A stretch of 47,453 nucleotides of DNA from Comamonas sp. GTDB lineage: Bacteria; Pseudomonadota; Gammaproteobacteria; Burkholderiales; Burkholderiaceae_C. Below, one piece after another: positions 32,818 through 41,236 of this stretch. Position 1 is the stretch's first letter; every line of letters starts with the position of its first letter. Location: contig JADMKK010000058.1 of assembly GCA_015478895.1 (NCBI GenBank), positions 7,835 through 55,287 of the forward strand. The letters are read 5' to 3'. A program made the position numbers and the translations under genes. A model generated the notes under the pieces. That model had not been told where the DNA came from. It did not search any database and worked only from the letters and a program-made list of their open reading frames with translations.

Positions 32818-33813
32818 TCATGGCCGAGGTTTGGCCAGTCCCTGCATTTTTTTGAGATTACCGAAATCCTGATCAAGCAACAGGTGACCAATTTGGTTCC
32901 ATGTCTGGGTAAATTTTTCGATATAGCTTGCAGAGGCTTGGGGCGTTAGATTGACCATCACCTGCTCCGTACCCAAGAGGTGGGCTTGCACCTCGCGCTC
33001 CTGGGAGATTTTGTACAAATGCTGCGCCATGGCGTTACGCTCCGCCGGAGGCACACGGTTCGGAGCCATCCACGCTAGCCAGCCATTACCAAACGGCACC
33101 CACCCCAGCTCTGAAAAATTGGGCACGCCTGGCAAAAAGCCGTCTTCAATTTCTGCGCCTTTGGCCAAGATACGCATGCGATGGGCATGTTGCCATTGCT
33201 GATCGCAGCGGCCAAGGGCAAGGTCTGTTCCTTGGTGCAAGGCTTGGGAAAATTCTCCACCAACGCCATAAGTATCCATTTGCCAGTCGCGATGGGTGCG
33301 CTGCGCCATACCTTGTACCCACAGACGCACGCGGCCAGAAGTCACGGGGATGGCGACGCGTGGCGCGCTGGCTTTATGGCGTGCCCAACTCAGTAGCTGC
33401 CTGGCATCTGTGACGGGCCCATCAGCTCGACCAAATAAGCACCAGCGTGTTTCCAGTACCACTAGCAAAGGACTGTAGTGCGACACATGCTGCGCACTGG
33501 CTTTGGCGGCATCTCCTACCAGCGCTAATTCTTCCGCCATGAGCACCAGGCTGTAAGGCGGTGCAGCGTTTGGCTGCAGCACAGACTCCAGCGCCTTGAC
33601 GCCGCCACCGTGCAAGACGCTGTTCACCGACACTCGGCTGCCATGCAGCGCTTCTAAGCGACTGGCAAAAATTTGGCCGATATCCAGCCGGTGGGCGGGC
33701 ACCTCTACAGGGGTGACGACTTGCCAAGATGGCTGGGCATAGACAGCAGGACTCCACAGAACACCCATAACCAGCCAAGTGGCAGCAATTTTGGAAGAAA
33801 ACCGAAGTTGCAA
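32818..33813 (-). CDS. Divergent Bug/TctC-like solute-binding protein
   Basis: A 331-residue exported protein, the same length as the Bug receptor at 27133, with a signal peptide ending VYAQPSW. Weak family traces remain: LDIGQIFASRLEALHGSRVSV in the position of the PGG segment, PNFSELGWVPFGNGWLAWMAPNRVP, and the final YIEKFTQTWNQIG helix. The PPGGxxD binding loop is missing, so ligand binding may differ or be lost. The start is TTG at 33813 with AGGGTAAG upstream; an ATG at 33768 lies inside the signal peptide. Its neighbours are azlCD upstream and the ZIP gene downstream; there is no permease. Confidence 0.7.
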   Translation of the reverse strand: MQLRFSSKIAATWLVMGVLWSPAVYAQPSWQVVTPVEVPAHRLDIGQIFASRLEALHGSRVSVNSVLHGGGVKALESVLQPNAAPPYSLVLMAEELALVGDAAKASAQHVSHYSPLLVVLETRWCLFGRADGPVTDARQLLSWARHKASAPRVAIPVTSGRVRLWVQGMAQRTHRDWQMDTYGVGGEFSQALHQGTDLALGRCDQQWQHAHRMRILAKGAEIEDGFLPGVPNFSELGWVPFGNGWLAWMAPNRVPPAERNAMAQHLYKISQEREVQAHLLGTEQVMVNLTPQASASYIEKFTQTWNQIGHLLLDQDFGNLKKMQGLAKPRP

Positions 33814-33883
33814 GTGCTTACCCTTGAAGAGAAGGTGGGAGAACGCATTTTGTAGTCAATGCGACATTCTTGTCATCCCCCTC

Positions 33884-34186
33884 CTACACAAGGCGCACCA
33901 AGGCAGCTGTCGCGGCACCGAAAACCACCACGATCAGAAAAGGCAAGCGCCTCCACAATGCCAACGCAGCCACCCCAAAAGCTGCCAGACGCGCATCCAG
34001 AACCAGGCTTTGCCCCAAGGCCACCGTGTTCATGACCGTTAAGGCGGTGAGCAACGCCACGGTCATGCAGGCAGCGATCTGGGTCATGCGCGGGTTTTGC
34101 AACAACCGCCCAGGAATGGCGTAACCCAGCCATTTGGTCAAAAAAGCTGCCACGCAGGCCAGCACGATCCATGCCCAGAGATTCAT
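33884..34186 (-). CDS. azlD: AzlD, small subunit of branched-chain amino acid exporter
   Basis: A 100-residue protein with four hydrophobic helices (MNLWAWIVLACVAAFLTKWLGY, then IAACMTVALLTALTVMN, RLAAFGVAALALW, and LIVVVFGAATAALVRL). AzlD pairs with AzlC to export branched-chain or related amino acids across the inner membrane. The ATG overlaps the azlC stop as ATGA and has AGGAG six bases upstream, so the two are translationally coupled. Substrate is inferred from the family. Confidence 0.92.
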   Translation of the reverse strand: MNLWAWIVLACVAAFLTKWLGYAIPGRLLQNPRMTQIAACMTVALLTALTVMNTVALGQSLVLDARLAAFGVAALALWRRLPFLIVVVFGAATAALVRLV

Positions 34187-34896
34187 GACAGCTCCTTGCC
34201 TGTAGGTGCTTTGACCTCTTTTGCGTAACGCGCACTGCGCCACCAGCCCCACACCGCGCCGACCAGCGCTGCGCCTAAAATTGGCAAGCCGGGCGGCAAC
34301 ACCGGCACCGCCAACACGGTGACCACCGCGCACACCACCGCCAGGGCCACCGGCTCACGCTGCTGCAAGCGGGGCCACAGCAAACCCAGAAAAGCCGCCA
34401 CCGCCGCACCATCCAGCCCCCATTGGCGCGGATCGCCTAAAGCGTCACCCAACAGCGCCCCCAGCAGCGTGAACGCATTCCACAGCACAAACACGCCGAT
34501 GCCAGCGGTCCAAAAACCGCGCCGTTGCTCTGCAGCGTCTATCTGGCCAGAGGCCGTCGCCGCCGATTCATCAATGGTCACATGCGCCGACAGCAGTTGG
34601 CGCCAGCCTTTGGGCTGCAGCATGGCATTCATCTGCATGCCGTAAACCGCATTGCGCACGCCCAGCAAAGTGGCGGCCCCCACCGCCGCAGAACCTGCGC
34701 CGCCGCCAGCAATCACACCGATAAACGCAAATTGCGAGCCCCCCGTAAACATCATCGCGCTGAGCGCCATGGCTTGCCAAATATTCAGACCGGCGGCCAC
34801 GGCCAGCGCTCCAAACGAGATGCCATACAGCCCCGTGGCCAACGAAATGGACATGCCCATGCGCACGGCAGGTGTCCATGAAAAAACTTGCCGCAT
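34183..34896 (-). CDS. azlC: AzlC, large subunit of branched-chain amino acid exporter
   Basis: The 237-residue protein has six or more membrane segments and AzlC motifs: GLYGISFGALAVAAGLNIWQAMALSAMMF (start of segments 1-2), FTGGSQFAFIGV, and RNAVYGMQM with HVTIDESAA. It works with AzlD in amino acid efflux. The ATG at 34896 has GGGAGA upstream and matches the family N-terminus; an upstream ATG in the adjacent palindromic repeat is rejected. No Lrp/AsnC-type regulator gene lies next to it, in contrast to many azlCD loci. Confidence 0.93.
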   Translation of the reverse strand: MRQVFSWTPAVRMGMSISLATGLYGISFGALAVAAGLNIWQAMALSAMMFTGGSQFAFIGVIAGGGAGSAAVGAATLLGVRNAVYGMQMNAMLQPKGWRQLLSAHVTIDESAATASGQIDAAEQRRGFWTAGIGVFVLWNAFTLLGALLGDALGDPRQWGLDGAAVAAFLGLLWPRLQQREPVALAVVCAVVTVLAVPVLPPGLPILGAALVGAVWGWWRSARYAKEVKAPTGKELS

Positions 34897-34906
34897 TGAA
34901 TCTCCC

Positions 34907-35002
34907 TCTATTTTTATAGCTGCTTGCCCTGACAAAACAAAGGTTTCAGATAGATAACCATCTGAAACCTTTGTTAGACGCTGGCTAGCCGCTCATTTTT
35001 TA
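34907..35002. repeat. Interspersed imperfect palindrome, copy F
   Basis: Its left half is ATAGCTGCTTGCCCTGAC and its right end GCTAGCCGCTCATTTTTT. The centre has an exact 15-bp pair, ACAAAGGTTTCAGAT (34937-34951) and ATCTGAAACCTTTGT (34960-34974), around an eight-base loop. It fills the gap between the polA stop and the azlC start, both on the minus strand. Confidence 0.8.
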
Positions 35003-35021
35003 TGAATCGGCGAACAGGTGC

Positions 35022-37838
35022 TCAGTGCGCTTTTTCCCAGTTCTCGCCGATACCGACTTCTGCCAGCAGTGGCACGGACAGCTGCGCCACCTGCGCCATC
35101 ACCGCCGGAATGTGCTCGCGCACCCAGTCGGCGTCGCCCACGGGCAGCTCAAACACCAGTTCATCGTGCACCTGCATGATGACTTGGATGGCGGGCTTTT
35201 CCGCGTCCAGCTTGGCTTGCACAGCCACCATGGCTTTCTTGATCAAATCTGCTGCCGTGCCCTGCATGGGCGCGTTGATGGCGGCGCGCTCGGCGGCTTT
35301 TTTGCGCGGGCCGTTGCCGCCGTTGATCTCGGGCAGGTACAGGCGGCGGCCAAACACGGTTTCCACATAGCCCTGGCTGTGCGCCAGTTCCACGGTTTCG
35401 TCCATGTAGCGTTTCACGCCGGGGTAGCGCTGAAAGTACTTGTCGATGTACGCCGCTGCGGCCTTGGTTTCGATGCCCAAGTTCTTGGCCAGGCCAAAGC
35501 TGCTCATGCCGTAGATCAGGCCAAAGTTAATCACCTTGGCATAGCGGCGCTGCTCGCTGCTGACCTCTTCCACGCTCACGCCAAATACTTCGGCGGCGGT
35601 GGCTTTGTGCACATCCAGCCCCTTTTGGAAGGCGCTGAGCAAGGCCTCGTCACCTGACAGGTGGGCCATGATGCGCAGCTCGATCTGCGAGTAATCGGCG
35701 CTGGCAATCAATCGACCTTCTGGGGCGACAAAGGCTTCGCGCACGCGGCGGCCTTCCACCGTGCGCACGGGGATGTTTTGCAGATTGGGGTCGTTGCTCG
35801 ACAGGCGGCCTGTCACGGCAATCGCCTGGGCATAGTGCGTGTGCACACGGCCAGTGCGCGGAATGGCCATTTGCGCCAGCTTGTCGGTGTAGGTGCCTTT
35901 GAGCTTGGACAGGCTGCGGTGCTCCAGCAACTTGGCGGGCAGTGGGTAGTTTTCCGCCAGCTTTTCCAGCACTTCTTCGTCGGTGCTGCGCGCGCCGGTG
36001 GCCGTCTTTTTGACCACGGGCATGCCCAGCTTGTCAAAGAAGATTTCGCCCAGCTGCTTGGGGCTGGCCAGATTGAAAGGCTGGCCCGCAATCTCGTAAG
36101 CCTCGTTTTCCAGCTGCAAGATGCGCGTACCCAGATCGTTGCTCTGGCGGGCCAGCGCGCCAGCGTCAATGCGCACGCCGTTGCGTTCGATGCGAAACAG
36201 CGCCTCGCTGGTCTGCATTTCCAGTTCATAGATGTGCAGCAACTTGGGGTTGGCCGCAATCTTGGACCACAGCACGCCATGAACATCGAGTGTCTGGTCC
36301 GAGTCTTCGCACGAATACGCAGCGGCCTTGTCGATAGGCACCTGCGCAAATGGAATCTGGCCTTTGCCTTTGCCACACAGCTCTTCATACGTGGTGCCGG
36401 TGCGGCCCGTGTGGCGCAGCGCCAGGCTGGTCAGGTTGTGCGGCTTGTCGGCTTCCAGCACATAGCTTTGCAGCATGGTGTCGTGCGCATAGCCACGCAC
36501 GTAAATGTCGTGGTTCATGAAGACGTGCTGGTCGTACTTCACATGTTGGCCGAGTTTCTTTTTGGACGCATCTTCCAGCCAGGGCTTGAGCTGCGCCAGC
36601 ACCCAGTCCATGCCCAGCTGCTGCGGCACATCCATGCCTTCATGGCGCAGCGGAATGTAGGCGGCCTCGCCAGCCTGAACGCTCAAAGAGATGCCGACGA
36701 TCTGCGCACGCATCTCGTCGAGCGAATCGGTCTCGGTATCAATCGCGGTCAGTTCTGCCGCGTTGATCTTGGCCAGCCATGCGTGGAACTGGTCTTCGCT
36801 CAAGACGGTGTGGTAGACCACATCGCGCTGCTGGGCGACGACGGCCACTTCGGTGGCTGCGGCATCGTCCATGTCAAACATGTCATCTTGATTGGAGGCA
36901 GGTTTGGCTTTGGCCTTGACCACGGCTTCAGCTTGCGCCGCTGGGGCCGCACTGCTGACGGTACGTGCCAAGCCCTTGAAGCCGTATTGTTCGTAAAACG
37001 GCAGCAGCGCTGCGTTGTCGGGTGCATCCAGTGTGATGTCGCCAAAGTCCGGCAGGCCAGGAATGTAATCCGCCAGCTCGCAATCCGTTTTCATGGTCAC
37101 CAGCTGGCGGCTCAGCGCCAGCTGGCCTGAGGCGATGGCTTCGCGCAGATTGTTGCCCGCCACGCCCTTGATGGCATCGGCATGGGCGATCAGGTTGTCC
37201 AGCGTGCCGTACTCATCGAGCCACTTGGCCGCCGTCTTGGGGCCGACCTTGGTGACGCCGGGCACGTTGTCCACGGTGTCGCCAATCAGCGCCTGAAAGT
37301 CGATCATCTTTTCGGGCGGCACGCCAAACTCGGTGGTCACCCCGGCCACATCGCGGCGCTTGCCGTTCATGGTGTCGATGATGGTGATGCGCTCATTCAC
37401 CAGCTGGCTCAAATCCTTGTCGCCGCTGGAGACCACCACGTCCATGCCTTGTGCCGCGGCCATGTTGGCCAGCGTGGCAATCACGTCATCGGCTTCGACG
37501 CCGGGCACGGCCACCACTTTCCAGCCCAGCAGGTCAACCACTTTGTGGATGGGCTCGATCTGGCTGCGCAAATCGTCAGGCATGGGCGAGCGTGTGGCCT
37601 TGTACTCGGTATACAGGGTGTCGCGAAAGGTGGGGCCCGAAGCGTCGAACACGCAGACGGCATAGTCCGAGACCACCTCTCTGCGCAGCGCCTGCATCAT
37701 ATTGATCATGCCGCGGATGGCCCCCGTGGCGGGGCTGCCCGGGTCGCCGGGCACGGCCCGCAGGTCGGGCATCGCGTGGTAGGCGCGGTACAGATAGCTG
37801 GATCCATCGACCAGCACCAATGTCTTGGAATTGCTCAT
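35022..37838 (-). CDS. polA: DNA polymerase I
   Basis: PolA fills gaps, removes RNA primers and takes part in repair. The 938-residue protein has a 5' nuclease domain (start MSNSKTLVLVDGSSYLYRAYHAMP region, GVEADDVIATL, GDKDLSQL), a 3'-5' exonuclease with DTETDSL, the Asp in VKYDQHV and YSCEDSDQTL (so proofreading looks intact), and a family A polymerase domain with SADYSQIELRI, the O-helix RRYAKVINFGLIYGMS and QVHDELVFE. The start at 37838 fits known PolA N-termini. A low-complexity Ala/Lys linker (about 305-340) joins the nuclease and exonuclease parts. It is divergent from DUF2782-thrB, an arrangement known in betaproteobacteria. Confidence 0.98.
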   Translation of the reverse strand: MSNSKTLVLVDGSSYLYRAYHAMPDLRAVPGDPGSPATGAIRGMINMMQALRREVVSDYAVCVFDASGPTFRDTLYTEYKATRSPMPDDLRSQIEPIHKVVDLLGWKVVAVPGVEADDVIATLANMAAAQGMDVVVSSGDKDLSQLVNERITIIDTMNGKRRDVAGVTTEFGVPPEKMIDFQALIGDTVDNVPGVTKVGPKTAAKWLDEYGTLDNLIAHADAIKGVAGNNLREAIASGQLALSRQLVTMKTDCELADYIPGLPDFGDITLDAPDNAALLPFYEQYGFKGLARTVSSAAPAAQAEAVVKAKAKPASNQDDMFDMDDAAATEVAVVAQQRDVVYHTVLSEDQFHAWLAKINAAELTAIDTETDSLDEMRAQIVGISLSVQAGEAAYIPLRHEGMDVPQQLGMDWVLAQLKPWLEDASKKKLGQHVKYDQHVFMNHDIYVRGYAHDTMLQSYVLEADKPHNLTSLALRHTGRTGTTYEELCGKGKGQIPFAQVPIDKAAAYSCEDSDQTLDVHGVLWSKIAANPKLLHIYELEMQTSEALFRIERNGVRIDAGALARQSNDLGTRILQLENEAYEIAGQPFNLASPKQLGEIFFDKLGMPVVKKTATGARSTDEEVLEKLAENYPLPAKLLEHRSLSKLKGTYTDKLAQMAIPRTGRVHTHYAQAIAVTGRLSSNDPNLQNIPVRTVEGRRVREAFVAPEGRLIASADYSQIELRIMAHLSGDEALLSAFQKGLDVHKATAAEVFGVSVEEVSSEQRRYAKVINFGLIYGMSSFGLAKNLGIETKAAAAYIDKYFQRYPGVKRYMDETVELAHSQGYVETVFGRRLYLPEINGGNGPRKKAAERAAINAPMQGTAADLIKKAMVAVQAKLDAEKPAIQVIMQVHDELVFELPVGDADWVREHIPAVMAQVAQLSVPLLAEVGIGENWEKAH

Positions 37839-37872
37839 AGCTGGAATTGTGCCTGCCATCTACAATTTAGGC

Positions 37873-38208
37873 ATGCGCGCAGCCACCATCATCCTTACCG
37901 CTTTCTTGGCCGCCAGCCCTGTGCTGGCCCAGGAACCAGGCGAAACCACGCCTCCCACCAACACATCAGCTCAGGGGCAACCCCAGAGCCAGTCCCCCAC
38001 GGGCGACAAGAACAACCAGCGCATTGAGCGCATTCGTGTGGAAGATGGCGGCAGCCGCATTGATGAGCTGCGCGTAGGCGGTGAAACCAAAAACATCACC
38101 GTGCAGCCCAAAGTGGGCAATTTGCCAGCCTATGAAGTGCAGCCCACCAACCAAGAAGGCACGGATGGCACCAACGGCCGCCGTGTCTGGCGCGCCATGC
38201 AGTTTTAA
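37873..38208 (+). CDS. DUF2782-family small exported protein
   Basis: A 111-residue protein with a signal peptide (MRAATIILTAFLAASPVLAQ), a Gln/Pro/Thr/Ser-rich stretch, and the conserved C-terminal part IERIRVEDGGSRIDELRVGGETKNITVQPK...YEVQP that defines this family of unknown function. The gene lies between polA (divergent) and thrB, its typical place in betaproteobacteria. A TACAAT six bases before the ATG could be a -10 box, which would leave almost no leader; an AGG is the only ribosome-site candidate. An earlier in-frame ATG overlaps the polA start and is rejected. Confidence 0.88.
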   Translation: MRAATIILTAFLAASPVLAQEPGETTPPTNTSAQGQPQSQSPTGDKNNQRIERIRVEDGGSRIDELRVGGETKNITVQPKVGNLPAYEVQPTNQEGTDGTNGRRVWRAMQF

Positions 38209-38282
38209 CGCTCGGCCACCTCCATCCCACGCAGGCGCAGTAGCGCAGCGTGGGTTTTTACTTTTTTCTTCAGCCTGAGCCG

Positions 38283-39257
38283 ATGGCCGTTTTTACCGAA
38301 GTCTCCGACAAAGACGCGCGCGATTTGCTGCGCCGCGTTCCCCTGGGCCAGCTCACTGCGCTGCGTGGCATTCAAGGTGGTATTGAAAATACCAACTACT
38401 TTCTAACCACCGACGCGGGCGAGTACGTGCTGACGCTGTTTGAGCGCCTGACCGCCCAGCAACTGCCGTTTTACCTGTACCTGATGAAGCATCTGGCGCA
38501 CCGCGGCATTCCCGTGCCCGATCCGCAGTCCGATGCCAAGAGTGGTGACATCTTGCACAAAGTGTGCGGCAAGCCTGCAGCAGTCGTGCAAAAGCTGCGC
38601 GGACAAAGCCAGCTGCAGCCCCAGCCTGTGCACTGCGCTGCTGTGGGCGACATGCTGGCCAAGATGCACCTGGCAGGCCGTGATTACGAGCGCGAGCAAC
38701 CCAATCTGCGGGCTCTGCCCTGGTGGAACGACACCGTGCCCACTGTGTTGCCGCATTTAGAACAAGCCCAGGCAGATTTGCTGCAGGCTGAGCTGGCATT
38801 CCAAAACCACACTGCTACCTCCAGCGCCTACCAAGCACTGCCGCGTGGCCCGGTGCATGCCGATTTGTTCCGCGATAACGTGATGTTTGAGGGCGAGGAG
38901 CTGACGGGCTTTTTCGACTTTTACTTTGCGGGCATCGATACCTTCCTGTTTGACCTGTGCGTGTGCCTGAACGACTGGTGCATTGACCACGCCACGGGCG
39001 CGCACGATGCGGCCAAGGCACAGGCCATGATCGACGCCTACCAGGCCGTACGCCCGCTGGAAGCCGCTGAGCGCCAATTGTTCAATGCCATGCTGCGCGC
39101 TGGCGCCCTGCGCTTCTGGATCTCGCGACTGTGGGATTACTACCTGCCACGCGAGGCTTCGATGCTGGTGCCGCACGACCCCACGCACTTTGAGCGCGTG
39201 CTGCGTCAGCGTGTGGCTTACCCCGTCAGTCTGGCAGAAACGGTCAGCAGCCATTAA
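38283..39257 (+). CDS. thrB: Homoserine kinase, APH-fold type (ThrB)
   Basis: The 324-residue enzyme phosphorylates homoserine for threonine synthesis. It belongs to the aminoglycoside-phosphotransferase fold type found in pseudomonads and Burkholderiales, not to the GHMP kinases. Marks are MAVFTEVSDKDARDLL at the start, GGIENTNYFLTTDAGEYVLTLFE, the catalytic loop GPVHADLFRDNVMF and the metal-binding FFDFYFAG. The ATG at 38283 fits family N-termini; a frame extending to 38250 adds hydrophobic residues of no use. Gene order DUF2782-thrB supports the call. The stop codon (39255-39257) is the first triplet of a palindromic repeat. Confidence 0.95.
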   Translation: MAVFTEVSDKDARDLLRRVPLGQLTALRGIQGGIENTNYFLTTDAGEYVLTLFERLTAQQLPFYLYLMKHLAHRGIPVPDPQSDAKSGDILHKVCGKPAAVVQKLRGQSQLQPQPVHCAAVGDMLAKMHLAGRDYEREQPNLRALPWWNDTVPTVLPHLEQAQADLLQAELAFQNHTATSSAYQALPRGPVHADLFRDNVMFEGEELTGFFDFYFAGIDTFLFDLCVCLNDWCIDHATGAHDAAKAQAMIDAYQAVRPLEAAERQLFNAMLRAGALRFWISRLWDYYLPREASMLVPHDPTHFERVLRQRVAYPVSLAETVSSH

Positions 39258-39348
39258 AACAGGAGCTAGAAGCCGTTGTAAAACCTCACTTTCAGCATCA
39301 AACAATGCTGAAAGCTAGGTTTCATCACGGCATGCTGCTTCTCTTTTA
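39255..39348. repeat. Interspersed imperfect palindrome, copy G
   Basis: The centre is CTTTCAGCAT (39289-39298) and ATGCTGAAAG (39305-39314), extended by AAACCT / AGGTTT; outer arms carry AGGAGCTAGAAGCCGTTG and CATGCTGCTTCTCTTTTA. It sits between convergent thrB and the EAL gene; the first three bases are the thrB stop and the last three the stop of the EAL gene. It probably terminates both. Confidence 0.75.
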
Positions 39349-40956
39349 GCGCAACGCCTTCGCGGCAGACAAACTGGCTATTAATTCTGCAAATGGCATG
39401 GGCCTGGCGAACAGCCACCCCTGTGCAAGCTGCACACCATGTTCACGCAGATACTGGGCTTGCGCGGGAGTTTCCACACCCTCGGCAATCATGGTCAGTT
39501 TCAGTGATTTGGCCATCTCGATGATGTGTGGCACGACCTGGCTCGTTGCCGAGTCTTTGCCCAGCGTGTCCACAAAAGATTTGTCGATCTTCAGGCAATC
39601 CAGCTCGAAGGTTTCCAGGTACGACAAGCTGGAATAACCGGTGCCAAAGTCGTCGATTGCCACAGAAATTCCCATGCCGCGTATTTCCCGCAAGATGGGA
39701 TTGGCAATATCGGCCTTCATAAAGCCGCGCTCTGTTGCCTCGACCAACAGGTTGCCGGGCCCAGCCCCTGTTGCCCTCGATAACTTGGCCAGTCCGTCAA
39801 TGGTGGCGCGAGACTCCAGGTCGGCCGCCGACAAATTGATGGCGATGTGGAAATCGGGATACTTCGTAAACAGCTGGTACGCATCGCGGCCCACCATGTC
39901 CATGACTTGGGCGGTGATTTCTTTAATCAGGCCCGCCTTCTCTGCAGCCTTGATAAATACATCGGGAGACACACTGTCACCTGTTGGGCGAAGCCAGCGG
40001 ATCAGCGCCTCGGCACCCATCCATTGGCCCGTCTGCAAATCCACCACGGGCTGGTAGTTCAAGGTAAATTCTTTGCGCTTCAACGCCGCCTTGAGCACCG
40101 CAGGAAACGAGAGTTGCTGGCGTGCCAGATGCAAAACCGTCAGAGCCAGCAGCCCACTCGCAAGCACCCCAATAGGCACCAGCACCAAGGCCGTCTTATA
40201 GAGCCCCTCATGCACTTTCGCGACCGGCTGGGAGGCGAAGGAGGCAAATTCCAGCCTGCTGGAGCGCCGGATCACGACAAAATTTTCTTTGTCGATGAAT
40301 TGCACCTGTTGCGCCGTACCCAGCCGCTCCAGCCATTGCGGCTCAAACGCACCTCTGCTGACGATGACTCTTTGTGCCGACAGCGAATACAGCCCCACGG
40401 TAATGTGGGGGTCATCCGTAAATACGTTCAGAAAGGTGTTGGGCAAGATCACCACGGTGTAGCCCATGCCCTTGGGTGCCATGACCAAAAACTTGGTGCC
40501 CGGCAAAATAGGCAGCTCTTGGGAGGCCCACACTTTGGTGCCCACCGGGGTGGTAAAGGTGGGCGCACCCAGAGCAACGGGGTGATGCCCATAGGCGGAG
40601 CAAAGAAAGACGTTGTCTTTCATATAGCCCACCACTTGTATCTGATCGGACTTTAAATTCAGTTGCCCCATTAAACGGATGCTCTCGGGCGAGCAGGGAT
40701 CTGGCTCCGCGGCATTCAGCAGCGCGGTATAGATGGCATCCATTTGGTCCACACCCTCACTGCTTCTGCGCAGCACCTCGCTGGCCACAGAGTCCGTGAA
40801 TTCAATCTGATTGCTCAAGTTGTGCTTGTAGGCCCAGTAGATCGAAAACACGATCGGCGCGGTAATAGCCAAAATGCCACCCACGACAGCAATCCAGATG
40901 GCGGCCTTCTTGTTCATGCCAAGTACAGGACTTGTTGAAAAGCCGAGATCGCCCAT
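39346..40956 (-). CDS. CSS-domain c-di-GMP phosphodiesterase (EAL), PdeC-like
   Basis: The 536-residue protein has a membrane helix (about 20-42), a periplasmic CSS domain with two Cys (C88 in DPCSPES, C119 in FLCSAYG), a second helix (255-277) and a cytoplasmic EAL domain. In E. coli PdeC the paired Cys are a redox switch; the same is inferred here. The EAL domain looks active: EAL at 316-318, INLSA, EATER, IDDFGTGYSSLSYL, LKIDKSFV and AEGVET are all present. The ATG at 40956 is chosen because AAGGAG lies upstream; an ATG 13 codons later lacks one. The stop codon lies in a palindromic repeat. Confidence 0.93.
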   Translation of the reverse strand: MGDLGFSTSPVLGMNKKAAIWIAVVGGILAITAPIVFSIYWAYKHNLSNQIEFTDSVASEVLRRSSEGVDQMDAIYTALLNAAEPDPCSPESIRLMGQLNLKSDQIQVVGYMKDNVFLCSAYGHHPVALGAPTFTTPVGTKVWASQELPILPGTKFLVMAPKGMGYTVVILPNTFLNVFTDDPHITVGLYSLSAQRVIVSRGAFEPQWLERLGTAQQVQFIDKENFVVIRRSSRLEFASFASQPVAKVHEGLYKTALVLVPIGVLASGLLALTVLHLARQQLSFPAVLKAALKRKEFTLNYQPVVDLQTGQWMGAEALIRWLRPTGDSVSPDVFIKAAEKAGLIKEITAQVMDMVGRDAYQLFTKYPDFHIAINLSAADLESRATIDGLAKLSRATGAGPGNLLVEATERGFMKADIANPILREIRGMGISVAIDDFGTGYSSLSYLETFELDCLKIDKSFVDTLGKDSATSQVVPHIIEMAKSLKLTMIAEGVETPAQAQYLREHGVQLAQGWLFARPMPFAELIASLSAAKALR

Positions 40957-41236
40957 ACAACTCCTTTGGATAGGGCCCCGTACCGCCACTGGAGGGGGTA
41001 CGCGCACCAAGGTGACCGACAACGCGCGCAACAGAAAAGGGGAAAACTTAGCGGAGATTATCCGCAAATCGCAAAAGTGCCTCTGCCCGATTTCCACCTT
41101 CATGCGTGTGTTGTCCGCAAAGCACCCTTTGCGCCATACACGGCCACACACTCAGGTAAAGTCTTGGCACTCCAGGTGGAGCAAAGGACAGCACAGCCCT
41201 TTGCCTCTCACTTGCTCCGAATTGGCAACACACGCA
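40957..41236. other. Intergenic gap between the divergent EAL and BPSS1780 genes
   Basis: The 280 bases carry the promoters of two divergent genes. No tRNA, repeat-family copy or terminator is seen. GTACC...GGTAC near 40980-41000 is a short inverted repeat of unclear meaning. Confidence 0.35.
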
